NCBI GenBank assembly: GCA_018661145.1
Contig: JABJIU010000176.1
Span: forward strand, 1-7,878
Direction: 5' to 3'
DNA from: Pseudomonadota bacterium
Lineage (GTDB): Bacteria; Pseudomonadota; Gammaproteobacteria; Arenicellales; UBA868
Length of the DNA: 7,878 nt
Shown: piece by piece, positions 1-5,645 of the stretch
How positions within the stretch are numbered: position 1 is the first letter of the stretch
Layout of the letters: each line of letters starts with the position of its first letter
The notes under the pieces: model-generated
What the model was told of the DNA's origin: nothing
Databases searched by the model: none
Seen by the model: only the letters and a program-made list of their open reading frames with translations
Translations under genes and position numbers: made by a program

Positions 1-1
1 A

Positions 2-844
2 GGTGGAACAATCTCGGGCACGGGGAAGTATCTCAAAGAAAAAGCGGCAGAAGCCGGACGGCCGGTGAGGGTCGTAGGACCTGACCCCCACGGCAGCATT
101 TACAAAGAGGCTCATGAGAAAGGTGAATGGAGCACGCCATCGCTCTATCGCGTCGAGGGGATCGGTCACGACTTCATGGTGGATACGCTGGATTTTTCCG
201 TGGTCGATGAAGTGGTGAATGTCTCGGACCGCGACTCTTTTCTGATGGCGCGGCGTTTGGCTCGTCGGGAAGGCATTCTCTCCGGCGGGTCGACGGGAAC
301 AGTATTCTTTGGTGCCCTGCAGGAGGCAAAGAAACTGGGCCCCGGCAAAATCGTCGTTGCGATCGTCTGTGACTCGGGTGATCGCTATATCAGTAAATGC
401 TTTAACGACGAATGGATGCGTGACATGGGATATTTTTCCCCGGATAGCCATCTTGGCACGGTCCAGCAGTTACTGGATGTCCGCAATCAGGAGGTGGCCT
501 TTGCCAAACCTGAAGAATCCCTGCGGAACGTGATCGCAAAAATGGCAGCGACCGGCATCTCTCAGATGCCCGTGGACTCCGGCCAGGGAGATCTTCGCAT
601 GATTGAAGAACTCGACATTCTACGGGCGGTGGCCAGTAACGAACACGGCCTTGAGGACAGTGTACGAGATATCGCGCGACCGCTTGAAGGGCGAATCAGT
701 CCCAAAGATAATCTCGGCCATGTACAGCAGATCTTTGAACAGAATAATGTCGCCGTTGTGGTGGACGAAGGTCGCGTTCTAGGGATCATCAACAAGATCG
801 ATCTGCTTGAATTCATCAACAACCACAGTCGTCAGGCAGCCTGA
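2..844 (+). CDS. cbs: Cystathionine beta-synthase, 5'-truncated by window edge (PLP domain end plus two CBS domains)
   Basis: PLP enzyme that condenses serine (or cysteine) with homocysteine to give cystathionine, the first step of reverse transsulfuration; it can also release H2S. The reading frame is open from base 2 to the TGA at 842-844, giving 280 residues of a protein usually about 455 long, so the start lies left of the window. Seen: the glycine-rich phosphate-binding loop GGTISGTGK (in-window residues 1-9), DPHGS (28-32), GIGHDF (53-58), GILSGGSTGT (91-100) whose second serine sits where the family contacts the PLP ring nitrogen, and DSGDRYISK (124-132). A pair of CBS domains follows (about 163-215 and 225-275). 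The CBS pair separates it from plain cysteine synthases. The PLP lysine is outside the window. The gamma-lyase-type gene 38 nt downstream supports the pathway assignment. Confidence 0.93.
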   Translation, partial: GGTISGTGKYLKEKAAEAGRPVRVVGPDPHGSIYKEAHEKGEWSTPSLYRVEGIGHDFMVDTLDFSVVDEVVNVSDRDSFLMARRLARREGILSGGSTGTVFFGALQEAKKLGPGKIVVAIVCDSGDRYISKCFNDEWMRDMGYFSPDSHLGTVQQLLDVRNQEVAFAKPEESLRNVIAKMAATGISQMPVDSGQGDLRMIEELDILRAVASNEHGLEDSVRDIARPLEGRISPKDNLGHVQQIFEQNNVAVVVDEGRVLGIINKIDLLEFINNHSRQAA

Positions 845-871
845 TCTGCGCCCGGCTGTCACCAGAGCTAC

Positions 872-875
872 GGAG
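872..875 (+). promoter_or_regulatory. Ribosome binding site supporting a TTG start
   Basis: GGAG followed by a 7-nt spacer places the TTG at 883-885 as the start of the downstream gene. No in-frame ATG nearby gives a plausible N-terminus, and the resulting start MKFDTKVVRAG matches the usual beginning of the Cys/Met-metabolism PLP family. Confidence 0.7.
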
Positions 876-882
876 AAGCACA

Positions 883-2025
883 TTGAAATTTGATACCAAG
901 GTAGTCCGCGCCGGCATCAGTCCCGACCCCACCACAGGCTCGATACTGCCGCCAATCTATGAAACCGCCACCTTTGTACTGCCGGAGGTCGGGCGCGACC
1001 TGGGATTTGACTACACACGGTCGTCAAATCCCACCCGGCAGGTGCTCGAGGACAACCTCGCCGCGATAGATAGCGGTCAGTACGCCGTCAGCTTCGCGAG
1101 CGGAATGTCAGCCGTGGATTCGTGCTTTAAGCTCCTGACCGCCGGGGATCATATTGTCTGCGGTGATGATGTTTATGGCGGAGTAACGCGCCTGCTGGAT
1201 AACGTCACTGTACAGCAGGGTATTGATGTCAGTTACGTTGACACCACGAACGCGGATGCCGTACGAAACGTCATCACCCCCAAGACACGAATGCTCTGGA
1301 TTGAGACCCCAACCAATCCGCTGTTGAAGGTGAGCGACCTTGAAGAAATGGTCAAGATCGCGCGCGAGAACGATATCCTGCTGGGTGTGGATTCCACATT
1401 TGCGACACCAGTCTTCCTTCGGCCTCTGGAGTTCGGCGCCGATATTGTGATGCACAGCACCACCAAGTATCTTGCCGGGCACAACCAGATTATCGGCGGC
1501 GTAATCGTCACCAATCACCAGCATGTGTTCGAAAAGATGAAGTACATCCAGAAGACTATCGGCGCGGTGTCGAGCCCTTTTGACTGCTGGCTAAACCTCA
1601 GTGGCCTCAAGACGCTGCACCTGCGCATGAAGCGCCACGAAGAATCGGCCATGGCGGTTGCCGAGTTTCTGGAAGGCCATAACAAGATTGATCGCGTGCT
1701 CTATCCCGGCTTGGCCTCCCATCCACAACACGCTATTGCAAAGGCGCAAATGTCTGGCTTCAGTGGCATGATTGCTTTTGAACTGACCGGCGGTACAGAA
1801 GCCGGCAAGCGACTCATGAACAATGTTCAGTTATGCGGACTTGCAGAGAGTCTCGGCAGCGTCGAGACCATGATCACGCATCCGGCCAGCATGACGCACG
1901 TTGACGTACCGGTAGAAGACCGGCGCAAACGGGGCCTGACGGACGGGCTCGTTCGACTCTCTGTCGGTATCGAAGACGTTGACGACATAATCGGTGATCT
2001 GGAATCCGCACTGGAAACAGCCTAA
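883..2025 (+). CDS. Cystathionine gamma-lyase / gamma-synthase family PLP enzyme
   Basis: 380-residue fold-type I PLP enzyme of the Cys/Met metabolism family, normal length for the family. In this context it most likely cleaves cystathionine to cysteine, 2-oxobutyrate and ammonia. Seen: DYTRSSNPTR (43-52) with the Tyr and Arg that grip PLP phosphate from the neighbouring subunit, FASGMSA (71-77), Tyr98 stacking position, ETPTNP (141-146), the aspartate pairing with the PLP nitrogen (D170), the Schiff-base lysine in STTKYLAGH (K195), LGSVET (E328) and RLSVGIED with the substrate-carboxylate arginine (R358). Start is TTG with a GGAG site 7 nt upstream. It follows cystathionine beta-synthase after 38 nt, so the two are probably co-transcribed and end at the terminator just downstream. 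Lyase and synthase cannot be separated by these motifs: E328 fits both, and D43 resembles E. coli MetB while human lyase has Glu there. The lyase call rests on context. Confidence 0.9.
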   Translation: MKFDTKVVRAGISPDPTTGSILPPIYETATFVLPEVGRDLGFDYTRSSNPTRQVLEDNLAAIDSGQYAVSFASGMSAVDSCFKLLTAGDHIVCGDDVYGGVTRLLDNVTVQQGIDVSYVDTTNADAVRNVITPKTRMLWIETPTNPLLKVSDLEEMVKIARENDILLGVDSTFATPVFLRPLEFGADIVMHSTTKYLAGHNQIIGGVIVTNHQHVFEKMKYIQKTIGAVSSPFDCWLNLSGLKTLHLRMKRHEESAMAVAEFLEGHNKIDRVLYPGLASHPQHAIAKAQMSGFSGMIAFELTGGTEAGKRLMNNVQLCGLAESLGSVETMITHPASMTHVDVPVEDRRKRGLTDGLVRLSVGIEDVDDIIGDLESALETA

Positions 2026-2043
2026 AACAGCTGACGCAGCTGC

Positions 2044-2080
2044 ATTCTGTAGCGCACTTTGGGTGCGCTACAGAATTTTT
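2044..2080 (+). terminator. Intrinsic terminator of the transsulfuration unit
   Basis: A perfect 14-bp stem (2044-2057 with 2063-2076) closed by the 5-nt loop TTTGG is followed directly by TTTTT (2076-2080), a textbook Rho-independent terminator 18 nt after the stop codon at 2025. It sits at the convergent junction: the TAG stop of the opposite-strand thioesterase gene (2068-2070) lies inside the right arm of the stem. On the - strand the stem is not followed by a T-run, so it should terminate mainly + strand transcripts, though it would still form at the 3' end of the opposing mRNA. Two CAGCTG palindromes (2028-2033 and 2037-2042) lie just before it and could form a small extra hairpin. Confidence 0.9.
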
Positions 2081-2523
2081 GCCGAGTAGTCGCCCGAGTA
2101 AACGACTGCTACCTCGCTCTGCGAATGGACCTCGGCATCAAGGGAGAGTACCGCCCTGCTCCGTTCTCCAAGTTCGGCTATGAACGCAGCCGCGTCTTCA
2201 GGCGCAGGCCAGCGACAGCGTGCGCTAATGATCTGTTCTGTGCAGGGCCGCGCGTAACGCACATCGCTTCTGACCACCGCGATATCCGTTTGATATCCTG
2301 CGTCCTCGCAGACCAGCGACGTCATCGCCCATCCAGACAAGGTACAAAGCGATGCCAAGGTTCCTGCAAACGCGGTCTGCTTGTCGTTGAAATTCGACGC
2401 CAGTGGCGCCTCCAGCACCAATCCCCTGTCATCAACCGGCCCCGCCTGAATGTCAAAGTGTCGCGCCATTGGGACATTTTCCCGCAGGTACCGAACCAGT
2501 CTTTCAAGCGTGCTCTGATGCAT
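2068..2523 (-). CDS. YiiD C-terminal-type hot-dog thioesterase
   Basis: 151-residue single-domain protein resembling the thioesterase domain found at the C-terminus of E. coli YiiD/FabY (Pfam YiiD_C). Such hot-dog proteins hydrolyse or bind acyl thioesters (acyl-CoA or acyl-ACP); the substrate here is unknown. Seen: an N-terminal helix (STLERLVRYLRENVPMA), the strand LVLEAPL, then NFNDKQTAFAGTLASLCTLSGWAM (44-67), which corresponds to the hot-dog helix and the N-x-(K)-T-AF-G signature, and a later DIAVVRSDVRYARP strand pair (80-93). No signal peptide or membrane segment, so cytoplasmic. I chose the ATG at 2523 because GGGAAG lies 5 nt upstream and the family helix begins there; a GTG at 2556 would add 11 residues. 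It overlaps the end of the DUF1285 gene by 20 bp and is the last gene of a four-gene operon. Its TAG stop lies within the opposing terminator stem. Confidence 0.82.
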   Translation of the reverse strand: MHQSTLERLVRYLRENVPMARHFDIQAGPVDDRGLVLEAPLASNFNDKQTAFAGTLASLCTLSGWAMTSLVCEDAGYQTDIAVVRSDVRYARPCTEQIISARCRWPAPEDAAAFIAELGERSRAVLSLDAEVHSQSEVAVVYSGDYSAKIL

Positions 2524-3064
2524 CAAGACTTCCCAATTTAAAGAAACATTCCTCACTGATCACACCCCACTCGTTAGGCGCAGTCGGTGCCGGCTGGATC
2601 AGCGTCGCCAGTTCGTAGTACACAGAACGGTTAATAAGTGCCCACAGGCCGTCACGCACTTCTATATAAGGCGCAGGCTCGCCACTAACCAGATCTTCGT
2701 CGACGTGCAGTGGGTGCGCACTGCCAGCAATCACGACATCATCGACGTTGGTCCGGAAAACCAGTCGCTGTGACTTGCCGTGGCCTGTGCGCTCTAATTC
2801 CACTGCCAGAAATGGCGCGTCTTCAACCTCGATGCGGAGTTTTTCTGTCGGGGAAACCAGGAAGAAATCCTCTCCTTCTCTTTTTAAAACCCGGGACAGC
2901 ATCCGAACCAGTGATGGCCGCTCTATTGGAGAACCAAGGTAATGCCAAGCGCCGTCGCGGCTGATCCGAAGCTCCATATCCCTTTGGGTTGCGGGCTGCC
3001 AGGAATTCACGGGAGGCACTTTTTCATCCCGGGCCGCAACCGCCAGTCGCTCAAGGGGGCCCAA
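2504..3064 (-). CDS. DUF1285 family protein
   Basis: 186-residue protein that I recognise as the DUF1285 family (PF06938), whose solved structures show repeated structural motifs and no proven biochemical role; signalling or ligand binding has been suggested. Seen: PPVNSWQP (17-24), MELRISRDGAWHYLGSPIERPSLVRMLSRVL (30-60), EGEDFFLVSPTEKLRIEVEDAPFLAVEL (63-90), TNVDD (106-110), GEPAPYIEVRDGLWALINRSVYYEL (128-152), and a C-terminal tail ending EECFFKLGSL. All family blocks are present and the length is normal. No signal peptide or transmembrane segment. The start is TTG at 3064; a GAGG lies 14 nt upstream, too far for an ideal site, so translation may depend on coupling to the upstream yciA, whose stop is 20 nt before. 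The 3' end overlaps the downstream thioesterase by 20 bp. The exact start is less certain than the gene. Confidence 0.88.
   Translation of the reverse strand: MGPLERLAVAARDEKVPPVNSWQPATQRDMELRISRDGAWHYLGSPIERPSLVRMLSRVLKREGEDFFLVSPTEKLRIEVEDAPFLAVELERTGHGKSQRLVFRTNVDDVVIAGSAHPLHVDEDLVSGEPAPYIEVRDGLWALINRSVYYELATLIQPAPTAPNEWGVISEECFFKLGSLDASEHA
2529..2534 (-). promoter_or_regulatory. Ribosome binding site deciding the ATG start at 2523
   Basis: On the - strand GGGAAG stands 5 nt before the ATG at 2523, inside the coding sequence of the preceding gene. This favours the ATG over the in-frame GTG at 2556. The location implies translational coupling with the upstream DUF1285 gene, whose stop is at 2504. 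Confidence 0.55.
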
Positions 3065-3084
3065 TGTTTCGGAATCTGCCTCGA

Positions 3085-3471
3085 TCAGGAGGGGTCTCCC
3101 TTTACGGGGCGGGGTCGGCCCGAATCATCGAGCGCGACAAAAGTGAAAATACCTTCGGTGACCTGCTCTTCGGTTCGGTCATGTCGACGACGAACCCAGG
3201 TATCAACCTTGACAGCAATTGAGGTTACCCCAACCCTGACTGTGCTGCAGTAACAGCTGACCTGATCACCGACCTGAACAGGCCGATGAAATGTCATGGC
3301 ATCAACTGCAACTGTGGTGACTCGTCCGCAGGCGGCCGTAAATGCGTGGGCGCCTCCGGCCAAGTCCATCTGTGACATCAGCCACCCGCCAAAAATATCG
3401 CCATTCGGATTTGCATCAGCCGGCATGGCGATAGTACGGATTAATGGAGTTCCCTCAGGAGCGTCGCTCAA
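3085..3471 (-). CDS. yciA: YciA-type acyl-CoA thioesterase
   Basis: 128-residue hot-dog thioesterase; YciA enzymes hydrolyse a broad range of acyl-CoAs to free acid and CoA in the cytoplasm and assemble as trimers of dimers. Seen: RTIAMPADANPNGDIFGGWLMSQMD (12-36), close to the E. coli protein, including the Asn-Gly and the aspartate (D36) at the position of the catalytic aspartate of YciA enzymes. Then GRVTTVAVDAMTFHRPVQVGDQVSCY (49-74), VGVTSIAVKVDTWVRR (80-95) and VTEGIFTFVALDDSGRPRPV, the CoA-binding and C-terminal strands. Length matches the family (about 130). The TTG start at 3471 overlaps the TGA of the upstream AhpD-like gene as TTGA, a four-base stop-start overlap typical of coupled translation. 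A G-run lies 8 nt upstream. Second gene of the four-gene operon. Confidence 0.93.
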   Translation of the reverse strand: MSDAPEGTPLIRTIAMPADANPNGDIFGGWLMSQMDLAGGAHAFTAACGRVTTVAVDAMTFHRPVQVGDQVSCYCSTVRVGVTSIAVKVDTWVRRRHDRTEEQVTEGIFTFVALDDSGRPRPVKGDPS

Positions 3472-4058
3472 GACGATGACCCCCGCGGCAAACGACCCAT
3501 CAGATAAAACTCATCATTGGGCCGCATGGCCGTGAGATTTGCCATCCGATTGGAAAGTGCGAAAAACGCGGCAATCGCACCAATATCCCAAATGTCCTCG
3601 TCGTCAAACCCGTGACTGCGCAGCGCCTCGTAATCAGATTCTTCTAGCACCGCTGAGTTCACCGCCACCTTCTCGGCGAAGGCCAGCATAGCTTTCTGTC
3701 GCTCGGTGATATCGGCTTTGCGGAAGTTGATCGCCACCTGATCCGCCACCAGTGGATCTTTGGCGTAAATTCGGAGAATAGCACCATGGGCGACAACGCA
3801 GTATGGGCAGTTGTTCTCCCCCGAAGTGGAAACCACAATCATCTCGCGCTCGGCCTTAGAAAGGCCGCCATCGCGAAGCATCAGAGCATCGTGATAATCG
3901 AAGAATGCCCGGCACTCGTTTGGGCGATGCGCCAGCGCCAGAAACACATTCGGTACAAATCCTGCTTTTTCCTGAACTGCAAGAATACGATCACGCAGAT
4001 CCTCGGGTAGTTCATTCAGTTTGGGTACTGGGTATCGGCTGATAGGTTTTTCGCTCAC
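3468..4058 (-). CDS. AhpD-like peroxidase-related protein (carboxymuconolactone decarboxylase fold)
   Basis: 196-residue member of the uncharacterised peroxidase-related branch of the AhpD/CMD superfamily. Seen: an N-terminal extension with FVPNVFLALAHRPNECRAFFDYHDALM (34-60), the core LSKAEREMIVVSTSGENNCPYCVVAHG (66-92), and a C-terminal helical part with FDDEDIWDIGAIAAFFALSNRMANLTAMRPNDEFY. The CPYC pair (C84, C87), H91 and E72 have exactly the spacing of the M. tuberculosis AhpD catalytic set (Glu118, Cys130, Cys133, His137), so thiol-based peroxide or disulfide chemistry is likely; the true substrate is unknown. The GTG start has AGGAAG 4 nt upstream (AGGA with a 6-nt gap). First gene of the operon that continues into yciA, DUF1285 and the second thioesterase. 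Cytoplasmic by sequence. Confidence 0.88.
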   Translation of the reverse strand: MSEKPISRYPVPKLNELPEDLRDRILAVQEKAGFVPNVFLALAHRPNECRAFFDYHDALMLRDGGLSKAEREMIVVSTSGENNCPYCVVAHGAILRIYAKDPLVADQVAINFRKADITERQKAMLAFAEKVAVNSAVLEESDYEALRSHGFDDEDIWDIGAIAAFFALSNRMANLTAMRPNDEFYLMGRLPRGSSS

Positions 4059-4062
4059 AATA

Positions 4063-4068
4063 CTTCCT
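4063..4068 (-). promoter_or_regulatory. Ribosome binding site for the GTG-started AhpD-like gene
   Basis: AGGAAG on the - strand precedes the GTG at 4058 by 4 nt (AGGA by 6 nt). It supports this GTG as the start of the first operon gene. Confidence 0.6.
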
Positions 4069-4087
4069 GGATAGGGGTTTGTTCGCT

Positions 4088-4093
4088 ATTTTA
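4088..4093 (-). promoter_or_regulatory. Possible -10 element for the four-gene operon
   Basis: TAAAAT (5 of 6 to the sigma-70 consensus) read on the - strand, about 30 nt upstream of the GTG start. No convincing -35 hexamer is present 16-18 nt further up, so this is only a candidate; the promoter could instead be weak or activator-dependent. The operon's promoter should lie somewhere in 4059-4323, since the next gene up ends at 4324. Confidence 0.3.
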
Positions 4094-4121
4094 CCCTTCA
4101 GTTCCCCAACGACTCATATAC

Positions 4122-4154
4122 AGTAACCGAAGAGGTCGCCGATCGGCAGTTACT
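4122..4154. repeat. Inverted repeat AGTAAC/GTTACT enclosing a 10-bp palindrome
   Basis: AGTAAC (4122-4127) is matched by GTTACT (4149-4154), and between them lies the perfect palindrome GCCGATCGGC (4138-4147). The two symmetries are not concentric. The element lies 64-96 bp upstream of the operon start codon, a plausible place for a regulator site. The intergenic region 4059-4323 otherwise holds no gene that I can support. Confidence 0.35.
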
Positions 4155-4216
4155 TCAACCACCCTGGTCATGCCACGACAGTTGTTGGGCTGCCAAGTCG
4201 TAGGAATGCTCTCGTT

Positions 4217-4232
4217 CTCGCTAAAGAGCGAG
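4217..4232. other. Small hairpin in the intergenic region after the aminotransferase gene
   Basis: CTCGCT (4217-4222) pairs with AGCGAG (4227-4232) across an AAAG loop, about 90 nt beyond the aminotransferase stop on the - strand. No T-run follows on either strand, so it is a weak candidate for a transcript end. No better intrinsic terminator for the aminotransferase gene is visible. Confidence 0.25.
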
Positions 4233-4323
4233 TTCAGGAGTGATTTGCATAGATTGATCGAAAACTACTGAACTGGGTGTGACTGAGTGGCCCAATTACA
4301 GGACACTCCGGCCCCGTCGCAAC

Positions 4324-5487
4324 TTAACGGCTGCAGACGCTTGCTTTCGGCAGGTCGCCCAGCACCCCTTCCAACGCGCTCAGGAGGCGGTCGACATTTT
4401 CGGTACGGCACGAATAGCCCATCAGGCCAATGCGCCAGACCTTCCCAGCCAGGGGGCCCAACCCTGCACCGATCTCGATATCTTCTTCGTCAAGGAGTTG
4501 GGTACGTACCGCCGCTTCGTCAATGCCTTCCGGGACCTTAACAACGCTCAATTGACTGAGTCTCAGCGAGGCATCGTCGACCATCATTTCAAGACCGAGT
4601 CGCTCCAGACCCGCCACTAACTGCTCGGAAATTTGACAATGACGCGCCCAAGCATGTTCGAGGCCTTCCTGTTTCACAAGTCGAAGTGACTCAGCGAGCG
4701 CAAAGATGCTGTTAACCGGAGCAGTATGGTGATAAGAGCGTTGGCCGCTTTCAGACCAGTAACCGTCGATCAAGCCCAGATCATGGAACCAGGTACTGAC
4801 CGGGGTCTGGCGCTGATTGATCTTTTTAAGCGCCCGATCACCGATCGTAATCGGGGCGATGCCGGCGACGCTGGACAGGCATTTCTGTCCCCCGGAATAA
4901 ACGGCATCCAGGCCCCAGTCGTCGATATAGAGTGGGGACCCTGCAAGCGAAGTAACGGTATCTGCAACCACCAGACACCCATGGCGCCGCGCAATATCTG
5001 CGAGGACGCGTGCATCCGACAGGGCGCCAGTGGACGTCTCTGCGTGCACAAACGCTACCACTTTGGTATCTGGATTGGCGGTTAGCGCGTCTTCGAGCTT
5101 TCCGGGATCAACAGGTTGGCCCCATTCGTCATCGATCGTAATCACTTGAGCGCCCAAACGGCTCGCCATATCGGCCATTCGCTGACCAAAAACGCCGTTT
5201 TGCGCTACGACAATTTTATCTCCGGACTCCAGAAGATTAATAAAGCAGGTCTCCATGCCGGCAGAACCCGGGCCGGAGACTGGAAAGGAAAGTCTATTCG
5301 ACGTCTGGAAAGCGTAACGCAGCAGATCCTTGACTTCGTCCATCAGACCCACAAAAGCCGGATCCATATGACCAATCGCCGGTTGCGCAAGTGCTTGCAA
5401 CACCCGGGGATCAATCTCGGACGGGCCCGGCCCCAATAGGGTCCGGACAGGTAAGGTCCGCACCGGTAAATCAATAACGTTTTCCAT
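4324..5487 (-). CDS. Class V aminotransferase, alanine-glyoxylate type
   Basis: 387-residue PLP aminotransferase that most resembles alanine-glyoxylate/serine-glyoxylate aminotransferases, which turn glyoxylate into glycine using alanine or serine. Seen: LLGPGPSEIDPRVL (17-30), GHMDPAF (39-45), SGPGSAGMET (71-80), the PLP-pairing aspartate in VVADTVTSLAG (D176), the Schiff-base lysine in SGGQKCLS (K202), YHHTAPVNS (252-260) and KVWRIGLMGY with the carboxylate-binding arginine (R352, matching Arg360 of human AGT). The YHHTAPV and RIGLMG blocks favour AGT over ureidoglycine aminotransferase. The ATG at 5487 has no clear Shine-Dalgarno sequence upstream. The N-terminus carries a duplicated LPVRT (7-16). 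The gene has its own 158-nt upstream region with an extended -10 and two dyads, so it is probably transcribed and regulated on its own. Amino donor specificity cannot be read from sequence. Confidence 0.88.
   Translation of the reverse strand: MENVIDLPVRTLPVRTLLGPGPSEIDPRVLQALAQPAIGHMDPAFVGLMDEVKDLLRYAFQTSNRLSFPVSGPGSAGMETCFINLLESGDKIVVAQNGVFGQRMADMASRLGAQVITIDDEWGQPVDPGKLEDALTANPDTKVVAFVHAETSTGALSDARVLADIARRHGCLVVADTVTSLAGSPLYIDDWGLDAVYSGGQKCLSSVAGIAPITIGDRALKKINQRQTPVSTWFHDLGLIDGYWSESGQRSYHHTAPVNSIFALAESLRLVKQEGLEHAWARHCQISEQLVAGLERLGLEMMVDDASLRLSQLSVVKVPEGIDEAAVRTQLLDEEDIEIGAGLGPLAGKVWRIGLMGYSCRTENVDRLLSALEGVLGDLPKASVCSR
5440..5469 (-). repeat. Two-copy 15-bp tandem repeat inside the aminotransferase gene
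   Basis: Units 5440-5454 and 5455-5469 are identical at 13 of 15 bases and, read on the - strand, both encode LPVRT (residues 7-11 and 12-16). The repeat is a multiple of three and keeps the frame. It lies just before the conserved LLGPGPS block that opens the family core, so one unit looks like a recent in-frame insertion. Confidence 0.85.
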
Positions 5488-5544
5488 GGCTAAGCCCGTA
5501 ACTGAGAATTTTGCATGGGCGAAGGATACGGCGAGTCGGCTTAA

Positions 5545-5568
5545 CGAATGAATACGATTATTGATTCG
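5545..5568. promoter_or_regulatory. 24-bp imperfect palindrome, candidate operator for the aminotransferase gene
   Basis: Half-sites CGAAT-n-AATA and TATT-n-ATTCG face each other across a 4-bp centre; 9 of the 10 symmetric positions outside the centre are paired in each half. It lies at about +9 to +32 relative to the start predicted from the extended -10 at 5584-5592, a position where a bound repressor would block transcription. The regulator is unknown. Confidence 0.45.
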
Positions 5569-5583
5569 AGTTATCAGGAAAGA

Positions 5584-5592
5584 CTTATACCA
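5584..5592 (-). promoter_or_regulatory. Extended -10 promoter element of the aminotransferase gene
   Basis: On the - strand the sequence reads TGGTATAAG: a TGn extension followed by TATAAG (5 of 6 to consensus). Transcription would start near 5577, leaving a leader of about 90 nt before the ATG at 5487. The -35 region (about 5607-5612) is poor and is covered by an inverted repeat, which fits a regulator-dependent extended -10 promoter. Confidence 0.5.
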
Positions 5593-5604
5593 TTAGGCGA
5601 TTAC

Positions 5605-5629
5605 GGGATTTCGCCTTATCCCAAATCCC
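5605..5629. repeat. Inverted repeat GGGATTT/AAATCCC over the predicted -35 region
   Basis: GGGATTT (5605-5611) and AAATCCC (5623-5629) form a perfect 7-bp inverted repeat with an 11-bp spacer, about -28 to -52 from the predicted start. It lies 17 nt beyond the speB stop, so as RNA it could form at the speB 3' end, but no T-run follows and it is unlikely to be an intrinsic terminator. A second stem, AGGCGA/TCGCCT (5595-5600 with 5611-5616), shares base 5611 with it and cannot form at the same time. Protein-binding site and RNA structure are both possible. Confidence 0.4.
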
Positions 5630-5645
5630 AACAGCTGAGTCTGAC

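Noticed and set aside
1108..1524. Open frame of 138 codons on the - strand inside the lyase gene
   Set aside because: Antisense shadow of strongly conserved PLP-enzyme motifs; no family resemblance.
2059..2541. Open frame of 160 codons on the + strand
   Set aside because: It runs antisense through a well-supported thioesterase gene, starts inside the terminator, has no recognisable family and no convincing ribosome site.
2068..2556. Longer thioesterase starting at the GTG at 2556
   Set aside because: It would add 11 residues outside the family core and deepen the overlap with DUF1285 to 53 bp; the ATG at 2523 has a properly spaced GGGAAG.
3786..3828. CPYC motif as evidence for a glutaredoxin
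   Set aside because: The flanking residues, the E and H spacing and the all-helical context fit the AhpD/CMD superfamily, not the glutaredoxin fold.
4059..4323. Possible small RNA or small gene in the intergenic region
   Set aside because: Only a 6-bp stem without a T-run and no frame with a good start and ribosome site; not enough for a call.
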